Under the pieces are notes generated by a model. The model saw only the letters and a list, made by a program, of their open reading frames with translations, was not told where the DNA came from and searched no databases. Source: a virus. From it: a stretch of 36,266 nt of DNA. A program made the translations under genes and the position numbers. Of the stretch, positions 1 to 5,572 are shown piece by piece (the first letter of the stretch is position 1; every line of letters begins with the position of its first letter). Where the stretch lies: the IMG/VR virus record IMGVR_UViG_3300037041_001142, positions 1 to 36,266 of that record; one strand, 5' to 3'.

Positions 1-30
1 CAATCTAACTTTGAGCTTATGTGGTTTTAG
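1..30 (+). CDS. Possible 3' end of an upstream gene (partial)
   Basis: Frame 1 reads nine residues (QSNFELMWF) into a TAG at 28-30, which may be the tail of a gene lying left of the window. A second frame stays open to a stop at 71-73 that would overlap the next start, so the true frame is uncertain. No function can be given. Confidence 0.25.
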   Translation, partial: QSNFELMWF

Positions 31-65
31 AAGTTGTCAACAAGTTGTTTACAGGAGGCCGACAA

Positions 66-350
66 GTGATTAAAAGATATGACATAGACATTGGAACTTT
101 TGGATATCATGGATATGAGCTGTTACAAAATGAGGAAAAACACGGTGAGTGGGTCAGATATGACGACATAAAACACCTGATACCAGACAATCGGGTTACG
201 GAGGCGGAGTATAAAATACTTTATGAAAAGCTAATTAAAAACGCATTCGTGAGACAAGAAGTTTTGAAAGATGTTATAAGGGATTTATTTTATTCACAAG
301 GTTGGATTAAACAGGAGGGGGAGACATTAGTATTTTTAAAAAGGATTTAA
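66..350 (+). CDS. Small phage protein (MIKRYDIDI type), unknown function
   Basis: I place the start at GTG 66 because a perfect AGGAGG lies at 53-58, seven bases upstream. An earlier in-frame GTG at 21 has no ribosome site. The product is 94 residues and begins MIKRYDIDI, then GEWVRYDDIKHLI. This opening resembles small hypothetical proteins common in phage early regions, where a short acidic N-terminus is followed by a WV(K/R)Y-D-IKHLI stretch. No catalytic motif, signal peptide or membrane segment is visible. It overlaps the next small gene by 25 bases, which suggests translational coupling. Function unknown; confidence is high that it is a gene. Confidence 0.75.
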   Translation: MIKRYDIDIGTFGYHGYELLQNEEKHGEWVRYDDIKHLIPDNRVTEAEYKILYEKLIKNAFVRQEVLKDVIRDLFYSQGWIKQEGETLVFLKRI

Positions 351-529
351 AAAGACTTTTAGATACTTATTGTTTTGGCGGTGTTATACCTAAGGTTTAT
401 ATAGCTGAAATTGTGAGACAGGCCGTTGCTATTTCAAAAACTTGTGATGGCTGTTGTCGTCTGCAAAAAGAAATCTGTTGTCAAAATTGCAGTAGGTTTA
501 AAAAAGATTTTTATAAGGAGAAGTTATGA
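326..529 (+). CDS. Cys-rich 67-residue protein with a probable ATT start
   Basis: An open frame runs from 311 to the TGA at 527-529. It has no ATG, GTG or TTG until GTG 413, but a strong AGGAGG at 313-318 sits seven bases before ATT 326, the same spacing as in the preceding gene. I therefore propose a rare ATT start, giving 67 residues. The C-terminal half contains TCDGCC and ICCQNC, a paired-cysteine arrangement typical of a zinc-binding knuckle, followed by a basic tail. It overlaps the genes on both sides. If translation starts at GTG 413 instead, the cysteine part is still intact (38 residues). Function unknown. Confidence 0.55.
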   Translation: MSIFKKDLKRLLDTYCFGGVIPKVYIAEIVRQAVAISKTCDGCCRLQKEICCQNCSRFKKDFYKEKL

Positions 530-741
530 GCTTTATATCAGAGAACTTTGGAGACTATATTGACGACCGAAACGATGAGGCAAAGTGGGATTATCAGCAG
601 GAAAGGATTTTTGACGATGAATATTATCGACATCCGGACATCGACAAGGGATCGGGGATTTGCCCGTTATGTAATGGGTCCGGTGAGGGCCAGAATGAAA
701 ATCAGAAATGCGGCCAGTGTAAAGGCCATGGAATAATTTAA
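526..741 (+). CDS. DnaJ-type zinc-finger mini-protein
   Basis: This 71-residue protein has an acidic, Tyr/Asp-rich N-terminus. Its C-terminus carries two CxxCxGxG units: C46-C49 with NGSG, and C62-C65 with KGHG. Such repeats are the zinc-binding module of DnaJ and of many small phage proteins, where they bind zinc and can contact protein or nucleic acid. The ribosome site AAGGAG lies at 515-520 and ATG at 526, overlapping the end of the preceding Cys-rich frame by four bases. No J-domain is present, so this is a stand-alone finger and not a chaperone. Specific role unknown. Confidence 0.7.
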   Translation: MSFISENFGDYIDDRNDEAKWDYQQERIFDDEYYRHPDIDKGSGICPLCNGSGEGQNENQKCGQCKGHGII

Positions 742-769
742 AAGTTTTTATCTGAAAGGAAAAAGTAAA

Positions 770-985
770 ATGAATTTTGATATTACTGTTTGCACCGGGA
801 AGTGGTGCGAAAAAAAAGAGTTGTGTTATAGGTTTTATGCATTTAAAAAATTACAAGATATGCCGGTCGGCAAAGAAAAACCCGGGGACCGCCGGGGTTG
901 TTTGAGGGGTCAATCCATGATGGAAAAACAGAGCGCCGACGGGAAAATTTGCGATCTTTATTGGGGCGGGGTAAATTATGAGTGA
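770..985 (+). CDS. Small Cys-containing protein, unknown function
   Basis: A 71-residue product with five cysteines (C8, C13, C19, C44, C61) spaced as in a small metal-binding or disulfide-containing protein, and with basic central residues. AAAGGA at 755-760 precedes ATG 770. It ends inside the start of the next gene (ATG 978), giving an eight-base overlap consistent with one operon. I do not recognise a family. It may belong with the neighbouring small zinc-finger proteins of this early block. Confidence 0.6.
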   Translation: MNFDITVCTGKWCEKKELCYRFYAFKKLQDMPVGKEKPGDRRGCLRGQSMMEKQSADGKICDLYWGGVNYE

Positions 986-1208
986 AGTGACGATTAAGTT
1001 TGTTTTACCAGACGATGAAAACGAATTCACGCTTGCCACAAACGCCGGGCGATACCATTCGGCCTTGTCAGGTATTCAAGACCGGGTATATCGAATCAGG
1101 AAGTATGAAATGGACGAGGCGGACACAAAAGAGGATTATATAAAAATCATAGAGAGTTTTATAGACCTTGTCAACGAAGAGGTTTTCGATTGCAGAATGT
1201 TATCATAA
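978..1208 (+). CDS. Small acidic phage protein, unknown function
   Basis: A 76-residue protein. It resembles hypothetical proteins found widely in phage early regions, in which an acidic LPDDENEF segment precedes an N-AGRYHSAL-type helix and a second helix containing a RIRKYE stretch. Predicted largely alpha-helical. There are no cysteine pairs or enzyme motifs. Its start overlaps the upstream gene and the next gene begins 13 bases after its stop. The family resemblance is from memory of sequence pattern only; the function is not known. Confidence 0.65.
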   Translation: MSEVTIKFVLPDDENEFTLATNAGRYHSALSGIQDRVYRIRKYEMDEADTKEDYIKIIESFIDLVNEEVFDCRMLS

Positions 1209-1221
1209 AAGGCGGGGAAGA

Positions 1222-1548
1222 ATGAGAAGCGGATTTTATATCGAAATGAAACGGCAGCATATTTTTGAACGGGACGGGTGGGAGTGTCAAAACCCCGAAT
1301 GTGGCGGGTCAATCCACCGATACGGAACGCCGCAGCTTGCCCATCTTATTAAGCAATCAAAGTATAACTTGAAAAAATACGGGGCCGAGGTGATCCACAA
1401 TTCGTTAAATATGAAATCCGTTTGTTGTTTAGAATGCAACGCGGCCCTCGACTTTGGGGTAAATCAATGTTTGATTGACGCCCTTGTCCATGATATAATG
1501 CGAACGATTGAAACTTTTAAAAAGTTAGAGAACGCGACAAGGATTTAA
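1222..1548 (+). CDS. HNH-like zinc protein
   Basis: ATG 1222 is preceded by GGCGGGGAAG. The 108-residue product has IFERDGWECQ and PEC (C22, C27), then QLAHLI (H41), then VIHNSLNMKSVCCLECN (H59, N60, C68/C69, C72). The order CxxxxC, (A/D)H, HN/N, CxxC is that of the HNH (beta-beta-alpha-metal) fold with its structural zinc. Phage proteins of this kind with a LAH-KxxxKKYG-VI core are common near replication and packaging genes. The catalytic His pattern is less standard than in classical HNH nucleases, so it may nick DNA or be a structural relative. An earlier in-frame TTG or ATG near 1168 would overlap the previous gene heavily and lacks a ribosome site. Confidence 0.7.
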   Translation: MRSGFYIEMKRQHIFERDGWECQNPECGGSIHRYGTPQLAHLIKQSKYNLKKYGAEVIHNSLNMKSVCCLECNAALDFGVNQCLIDALVHDIMRTIETFKKLENATRI

Positions 1549-1551
1549 AAA

Positions 1552-1692
1552 ATGAAAAGGTTTATTGTTATGTTTGTTGTTATATGGATCGCCGTCGGTA
1601 TTTTAGCCGGGTCCATTTATAATTATGCTTTTTCCGTCGGGGATATCCTCTCCCCTCAAAGGCCCCCGGCGGATTTATATTCGGAGAAATAG
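1552..1692 (+). CDS. 46-residue single-span membrane protein
   Basis: A short gene of 46 codons preceded by AGGA at about 1540. It starts MKRFIVMFVVIWIAV and continues hydrophobic to about residue 20, then has a polar, proline-containing tail ending in SEK. The positive residues at K2 and R3 ahead of one hydrophobic stretch fit a single transmembrane segment or an uncleaved signal anchor. It lies two genes upstream of an M23 peptidase, so a role in lysis (holin- or spanin-like) is possible, but there is no direct support. It starts just after the HNH-like gene stops. Confidence 0.5.
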   Translation: MKRFIVMFVVIWIAVGILAGSIYNYAFSVGDILSPQRPPADLYSEK

Positions 1693-1693
1693 A

Positions 1694-1996
1694 ATGACTG
1701 AAAAGGAATTGCAAAAGAAATGTGAAGATTATCTGAAAGCAAACGGGTTGATCTATTTGCATATTCAAAACAATCCGCACGCGCAACGCTTCCGGGCGGC
1801 AGCAAACAAACGGTTAAAAGGTTTCCCGGACTTTGTGATCGTTCAGGACTTTGGAGCGACGATTTTTATTGAACTGAAAACCGCAGAGGGAATTCAAAGC
1901 CCCGAACAAAAGGAATATCAAAAGAGACTTGAATCCCTCGAGCATTTTTATTTTGTTGTGAGAACGTTTGAAAATTTTGTGAGTATTCTCGAATAG
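1694..1996 (+). CDS. VRR-NUC nuclease
   Basis: The 100-residue protein carries the signature of the VRR-NUC branch of PD-(D/E)XK nucleases: an N-terminal E-x(2)-LQKKCEDYL helix, GFPDFVIV with the metal-binding D46, then FIELKTAEG with E60 and K62. After these come a Q-rich SPEQKEYQ helix and the FYFVVRTFENF strand-helix. This length and layout are standard for the stand-alone phage form, which cuts branched or flapped DNA during replication or recombination. ATG 1694 is chosen because GGAG (1683-1686) precedes it and it overlaps only the stop region of the membrane mini-gene. Confidence 0.88.
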   Translation: MTEKELQKKCEDYLKANGLIYLHIQNNPHAQRFRAAANKRLKGFPDFVIVQDFGATIFIELKTAEGIQSPEQKEYQKRLESLEHFYFVVRTFENFVSILE

Positions 1997-2003
1997 GAGT
2001 TGA

Positions 2004-2618
2004 ATGAAAAATATAAACTATATTTTAACGATTTTAATTCTCGCCCTGTTTGTTGAAGTGGCCGGAGAGTTAAAAAAAGAGAATGAGATTTACAAAGAGT
2101 CACTCGAGGCCATCCGGGGGGGGATAGGGTCCGGGGCCGAGTCGGTGGATTATACCAGAAAAGAAACGGACCGGATGATAAAAGAGCACGGTTTACAGCT
2201 TTACACGTTGTCAAGTCCGGCGTTGATTTTTCCAGTTTGCGATCCCGCCCGGTCGTATGTTCGCAGCGAGCGAGGTTATCGCAGTTTCCGGGGCCGGGTT
2301 GAATGGCATGACGGGATCGACATTGTCCCGAAATACGACGGTCGGGTCCGGGCAGCACACGGGGGACGCCTATCATCCGGGGTGTCAAAAATTTATGGCA
2401 ATTATATCGTCATCGACAACGGGTTTATTCAAACAAGGTATTCACATTTAAGTAAATTTTACAAACGGTCCGGGGATGTTTTACAGGGTGAGGTCATTGG
2501 AATTGTCGGCCAGACGGGGAAAACGTCTGGTGTCCACCTTGACTTTGAACTTTATGAGAAATGGCAAAGCCGGAACCCGGTCGCATATTCAACCTATCAG
2601 GTTAAATATGAGCCGTAA
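2004..2618 (+). CDS. Membrane-anchored M23 (LytM-type) peptidase
   Basis: Residues 1-20 form a hydrophobic N-terminal anchor or signal. A helical linker is followed by an M23 zinc peptidase domain: H102 and D106 (WHDGIDI), a YSHLS strand with H148, and GVHLDFEL with H178. M23 enzymes cut peptide cross-links in cell walls, so this is a candidate endolysin or lysis factor acting outside the membrane. The final motif is H-x-D where most LytM enzymes have H-x-H; Asp is a workable zinc ligand and occurs in some M23 members, but its activity is unproven. The ribosome site AGGAG lies at 1995-1999. Its end overlaps the radical SAM gene by 11 bases. Confidence 0.82.
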   Translation: MKNINYILTILILALFVEVAGELKKENEIYKESLEAIRGGIGSGAESVDYTRKETDRMIKEHGLQLYTLSSPALIFPVCDPARSYVRSERGYRSFRGRVEWHDGIDIVPKYDGRVRAAHGGRLSSGVSKIYGNYIVIDNGFIQTRYSHLSKFYKRSGDVLQGEVIGIVGQTGKTSGVHLDFELYEKWQSRNPVAYSTYQVKYEP

Positions 2619-3492
2619 ATCGAGAATCGGTCTAATTGATATTGACGGGAATAATTTCCCGAATTTAGCTTTAATGAAAATAAGCGCCTTTCATAAAAAA
2701 AAAGGGGATCAAGTCAGCTTCGCAAACTGTTTTGAAAAGTATGATTTGATTTATAAGTCAAAAGTTTTTACCTTTACGCCGGATGATAATTATTATTATC
2801 AGGCGGATGAAATAATAAAAGGCGGCACCGGATACGATACAAAAACTATTTTGCCGAAAGAGATTGACGATATCTTTCCGGATTATAACTTATATAATTG
2901 TCAGCACGCATACGGTTTTTTGACTCGGGGTTGTATAAGGAAATGTTCTTTTTGCGTTGTGCCAAAAAAAGAGGGGATGATCCGGCCGGACAAGGACATT
3001 GAAGAAATAATCGGAGAACATAAATCCGCCGTTTTAATGGACAATAATATTCTCGCATTAGATTATGGATTGCAGCAAATTGAGAAAATAGCAAAGTTAA
3101 AAATAAAGGTCGATTTTAATCAGGGGTTGGATTCTCGGTTAATAACCAATGAGACCGCCAAATTATTATCAAAAATAAAATGGTTAATGCCGTTGAGAAT
3201 GGCTTGTGACAGCGAGGACCAAATCGAAACAGTTTTAAGAGCGACGGACATTTTAAGAAAACATGGAGTGAAAAGAGAGAAATATTTTATATATGTTTTA
3301 GTCGAGGACATTGAATCAGCAAAGCGCCGGGTTGAAATATTAAAAAATTATAACCTTGACCCGTTTGCAATGGCACTAAGAAAACTCGACGGGACGATTG
3401 TCCGGGATCGTGAAATAACAATGTTTTGCCGATGGGTAAATAGAAAACAATGTTTCAAATCGGTAAAGTGGGAAGATTTCGACAACCGATAG
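2608..3492 (+). CDS. Radical SAM enzyme
   Basis: I start this 294-residue protein at ATG 2608, overlapping the peptidase gene. It contains the radical SAM cluster motif CxxxCxxC (C109, C113, C116) in GFLTRGCIRKCSFC, which binds the 4Fe-4S cluster that cleaves S-adenosylmethionine. The N-terminal IGLIDIDGNNFPNLALMKI segment and the layout after the cluster, with an I-x-VDFNQGLDSRL strand, match the family of B12-type radical SAM oxidoreductases, but the cobalamin-binding domain is short or absent. Substrate unknown: tRNA, DNA base or protein modification are all possible. Such genes occur in phages but are not part of the virion. Confidence 0.85.
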   Translation: MSRKSRIGLIDIDGNNFPNLALMKISAFHKKKGDQVSFANCFEKYDLIYKSKVFTFTPDDNYYYQADEIIKGGTGYDTKTILPKEIDDIFPDYNLYNCQHAYGFLTRGCIRKCSFCVVPKKEGMIRPDKDIEEIIGEHKSAVLMDNNILALDYGLQQIEKIAKLKIKVDFNQGLDSRLITNETAKLLSKIKWLMPLRMACDSEDQIETVLRATDILRKHGVKREKYFIYVLVEDIESAKRRVEILKNYNLDPFAMALRKLDGTIVRDREITMFCRWVNRKQCFKSVKWEDFDNR

Positions 3493-3493
3493 G

Positions 3494-3550
3494 ATGTTAA
3501 TTCGCGTCGTTGACGCTGGATTATAGATACTCCGAATAGCTGGAATAACA
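3494..3550 (+). other. Folded intergenic segment after the radical SAM gene
   Basis: TGTTA (3495-3499) plus TTC (3501-3503) can pair with GAA (3543-3545) and TAACA (3546-3550), leaving one bulged A. They enclose a perfect GCGTC/GACGC hairpin with a GTT loop (3504-3516). GCTGGA occurs twice (3515-3520 and 3539-3544). It lies immediately before the terminator hairpin. It could be part of a structured RNA 3' end, but such short helices can arise by chance. Confidence 0.3.
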
Positions 3551-3580
3551 CCCCCGGGACGAACACCCCGGGGGACTTTT
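3551..3580 (+). terminator. Rho-independent terminator
   Basis: A perfect 8-bp inverted repeat, CCCCCGGG (3551-3558) and CCCGGGGG (3567-3574), with an 8-base loop is followed by ACTTTT. It sits 58 bases after the radical SAM stop, where an early operon could end. The T-tract is short, so leakage into the next small gene is likely. Confidence 0.6.
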
Positions 3581-3609
3581 AACGCGGTCCCATCCGGGTG
3601 AGGTGGATT

Positions 3610-3777
3610 ATGAAAAGTAAAAAATGCGTCCTTTGCAAACATTTCAAAGTCGTGAATCGGTATTGTGGCAAACATGATTTGAGAAATATTCAAGTCGTTT
3701 TATGCGGTGAATTCTCGGATATAATCCCAAACAATGAAACATCCGTTTTTGACACGCCAGGTCAATGGACCATGTAG
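3610..3777 (+). CDS. 55-residue zinc-knuckle protein
   Basis: A short gene with a GAGGTGG ribosome site just upstream of ATG 3610. The product starts MKSKKCVLCKHF and has C6, C9, C19 and C32 with nearby histidines (H11, H22), an arrangement suited to binding one zinc ion. The C-terminus is polar without clear structure. It lies between the terminator at 3551-3580 and the promoter at about 3812-3820, so it stands apart from both neighbouring operons. Function unknown; it fits the series of zinc mini-proteins at 326-985. Confidence 0.5.
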   Translation: MKSKKCVLCKHFKVVNRYCGKHDLRNIQVVLCGEFSDIIPNNETSVFDTPGQWTM

Positions 3778-3790
3778 CCCGGAAAAAAAC

Positions 3791-3820
3791 TTTCCTTTGT
3801 CGAAAAAAATTTGGTATAAT
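3791..3820 (+). promoter_or_regulatory. Probable promoter of the packaging operon (extended -10)
   Basis: TGGTATAAT at 3812-3820 is a perfect extended -10 element (TG-n-TATAAT). The -35 is weak (TTTCCT, 18 bases upstream), as is usual for extended -10 promoters. It is followed by an inverted repeat, GCCCGG (3827-3832) and CCGGGC (3854-3859), enclosing GTGT/ACAC, which could fold in the leader RNA before the PLD-type gene. Confidence 0.55.
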
Positions 3821-3903
3821 ACAGAGGCCCGGCGGCGGTGTCCCGCACACTCCCCGGGCACTTCTTTGACAATCACGTTGAATTATTCGGAAAAAAGAGT
3901 ATA

Positions 3904-4506
3904 ATGAAAGCAGATGGTAATCGATGGAAGTCGGCACCGCGGGCGTTGGGAAAGCGGAAAATCGAGAAAGCAAAGAAGCGCTTTTTAGTCGCGGCAAAGA
4001 AAATGACAACCGCCGCCTTTTTAGAGAGGGCAAATCTCGGAGTAATCGGAACGGCCGACACGATCTACCTTTTAACCGACGGGCTTGTCAAATTGACAGA
4101 TATCATCGGGTTTTATATCGGACAGTCATTGACGCCGAGTAAACTATATATCGCGACATTGAGTTTTGACAGTCGGGCAATAGAGACAATCCTAAAATGG
4201 TTTGACTCAAAATTGCTTGATTTTATCCGGATGATACGTTGTGATTTGTATTTAAGCCGCCGGGCCGGATTCTATGAATTCACCCGGCAGGAACTTGAAA
4301 AACGCGGTCAAAAGGTTATCGGGGATCGGAGCCATGCAAAGGTTTTTTTGATCCAAACGGACAAAGAATACATAACGATATCCGGGTCCATGAACTTGAC
4401 AAGCGGCGACCTATACGAAAATATCACGATCGCACGCGATCCGAGGGTATTCGATTTTTACAAGCAATGGTTTGATATTACTTTTGGAGAGGTACCGAAT
4501 GGGTAA
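3904..4506 (+). CDS. Phospholipase D-like (HKD) protein, probable nuclease
   Basis: With ATG 3904 the product is 200 residues. Near its C-terminus it has one HKD motif, H144-x-K146, D153, and GSMN with S162 and N164. Families with a single HKD motif (Nuc-like) act as dimers and cleave phosphodiester bonds, most often DNA. The N-terminal 35 residues are strongly basic, which suits DNA contact. The middle (ADTIYLLTDG to YLSRR) fits the Rossmann-like core. Position just upstream of the small terminase is a recurrent place for such genes. A GTG at 3838 in the same frame would add 22 residues but falls in the putative leader hairpin. Confidence 0.72.
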   Translation: MKADGNRWKSAPRALGKRKIEKAKKRFLVAAKKMTTAAFLERANLGVIGTADTIYLLTDGLVKLTDIIGFYIGQSLTPSKLYIATLSFDSRAIETILKWFDSKLLDFIRMIRCDLYLSRRAGFYEFTRQELEKRGQKVIGDRSHAKVFLIQTDKEYITISGSMNLTSGDLYENITIARDPRVFDFYKQWFDITFGEVPNG

Positions 4507-4672
4507 ACAAATGTCAGAATCCGCAAAAGCGGCAATTCAGGAAAGGCCCCGGAAAACAATCGCCGGGCGAGCCATCGCAGCAGCAAACCGGGAAAGCGCA
4601 AAGATTGACGCCGCATCGAGACGGGCCGCAATGAGAGAATCAAAGCGATCCGGCGGCAATCCGTGGGCTTAA
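4499..4672 (+). CDS. Small basic Ala/Arg-rich protein
   Basis: ATG 4499 is preceded by GGAGAGG and overlaps the end of the PLD-like gene by eight bases. The 57-residue product is rich in Ala, Arg, Lys and Ser and low in aromatic residues. It is probably one long helix or largely disordered, and could bind nucleic acid by charge alone. It ends GGNPWA. No family recognised. The strong ribosome site and coupling make it a credible gene despite its low complexity. Confidence 0.5.
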   Translation: MGKQMSESAKAAIQERPRKTIAGRAIAAANRESAKIDAASRRAAMRESKRSGGNPWA

Positions 4673-4675
4673 CCG

Positions 4676-4876
4676 ATGGACCGGGAAGAAATTGACATCC
4701 GACTCGGCAAACTTATCGCCGAGCTTTTAAACATCGCCGAAGAATCTATCAGCACCGTTAAACTTCAAATCGAAGAAATGCGGAAAGAAGAACCCTATAC
4801 AGTGGCGCCCCCCGACGACCTTGTCAAAATTGCCACAGTGATCCAGAAAATCAACGATATCAAAAAGGGACTATAA
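4676..4876 (+). CDS. Small helical acidic protein before the small terminase
   Basis: A 66-residue product, mainly two amphipathic helices (residues 2-35 and 48-64) separated by a YTVAPPDDL turn. It begins three bases after the previous stop. Its TAA shares bases with the ATG of the small terminase (TAATG), so the two are almost certainly translated together. It may assist packaging or simply be a linker gene. No family recognised. Confidence 0.55.
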   Translation: MDREEIDIRLGKLIAELLNIAEESISTVKLQIEEMRKEEPYTVAPPDDLVKIATVIQKINDIKKGL

Positions 4877-5424
4877 TGCCAGTGTTTCCCGACGACGAAC
4901 AAGGCCGCCCCCCTGTATTGACCATGGATAAGGTGGACGCCATCGCTAAAATCATCCGTGACGGCAATTATGCTATCGTTGCAGCCGGCGCCAGCGGGAT
5001 TTGCCAGAAAACCTATTATGTTTATATAGAAAGAGGCGAAAAAGTCAAAGAGGCCCTTGATAACGGCACCGAGTCAGAAACTACATTATCTAAAAAAGAT
5101 ACATTATATTTACATTTTTTACAGAGTATAGAAAAGGCCAGCCACGACGCCGAAATGCAAAACGTCAAAAACATTCAAACCGCAGCGCGTAACAATTGGC
5201 AAGCGAGCGCATGGTATCTCGAGCGCAAGTTTTTCGACCGATGGGGACGAAAAGAGCTATTGACGCACGCCGGGAAGGTCGAAGTCGAAACGAAACTATC
5301 CAAAGCAGAGACCGATCGCATCCGGGAAGAGCTTGCCGAGATACTCCGAGAGGACATCGCGCGGCCATCCCCCGCCCTTCCAGACCCGGAAGCGGACCCG
5401 ACAGCGGGACTCGAGGGTCAATAA
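4876..5424 (+). CDS. terS: Terminase small subunit
   Basis: The 182-residue protein has a helix-turn-helix type N-terminal half (LTMDKVDAIAKIIRDGNY to GICQKTYYVYIERG). This is followed by the segment NWQASAWYLERKFFDRWGRK, highly typical of phage small terminase subunits. The C-terminus is a charged helix and a proline-rich tail. This subunit recognises the viral packaging site and feeds DNA to the large subunit. It is unusual that the large subunit does not follow directly: a folded RNA element and a Rha-type gene lie between them. Confidence 0.85.
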   Translation: MPVFPDDEQGRPPVLTMDKVDAIAKIIRDGNYAIVAAGASGICQKTYYVYIERGEKVKEALDNGTESETTLSKKDTLYLHFLQSIEKASHDAEMQNVKNIQTAARNNWQASAWYLERKFFDRWGRKELLTHAGKVEVETKLSKAETDRIREELAEILREDIARPSPALPDPEADPTAGLEGQ

Positions 5425-5473
5425 CGCGCGATAAATCGCAGTAGAATGCGATAGAGTTTAATAATGTAATAAT
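5425..5473 (+). other. AT-rich spacer after the small terminase
   Basis: This spacer holds GCGAT/ATCGC (a 5-bp hairpin with an AA loop around 5427-5438), a second GCGAT, and a TAATAATGTAATAAT run that could serve as a -10 region. I find no convincing -35 partner. It leads directly into the three-way-junction element. Confidence 0.25.
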
Positions 5474-5533
5474 AACATGGTATAGGGCAGGCCGCCCGAA
5501 CCCCGGTTTTCCTTGACCGGTTTACCATGTTTT
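5474..5533 (+). ncRNA. Compact three-way-junction RNA element between terS and rha
   Basis: Three helices fit together without conflict. P1 is a perfect 9-bp pairing of 5474-5482 (AACATGGTA) with 5523-5531. P2 is GGGC (5485-5488) with GCCC (5494-5497), loop of five. P3 is AACC...GGT type: 5499-5500 plus 5503-5507 pair with 5516-5522, with two bulged C's and an 8-base loop. P1 and P3 abut with no spacer, as expected for coaxial stacking. Two more T's follow P1. It could be an attenuator ahead of rha and terL, a processed small RNA, or a packaging-site structure. Whether it is transcribed and folded is not shown by sequence. Confidence 0.5.
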
Positions 5534-5572
5534 AAAATCAGGGATCAAATTAAACCAAAAGGAAGGTAAACA

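Noticed and set aside
31-53. TTGTCAACAA / CAACAAGTTG dyads before the first gene as an operator
   Set aside because: The dyads are very short, AT-rich and near the window edge, with no second copy seen.
3494-3526. Ten-codon open frame at ATG 3494
   Set aside because: It is too short to support and lies within the folded segment before the terminator.
3866-3905. TTGACA at 3866 with TATAAT at 3900 as a promoter
   Set aside because: The spacing is 28 bases, too long, and the TATAAT overlaps the ATG of the PLD-like gene. The extended -10 at 3812 is the better candidate.
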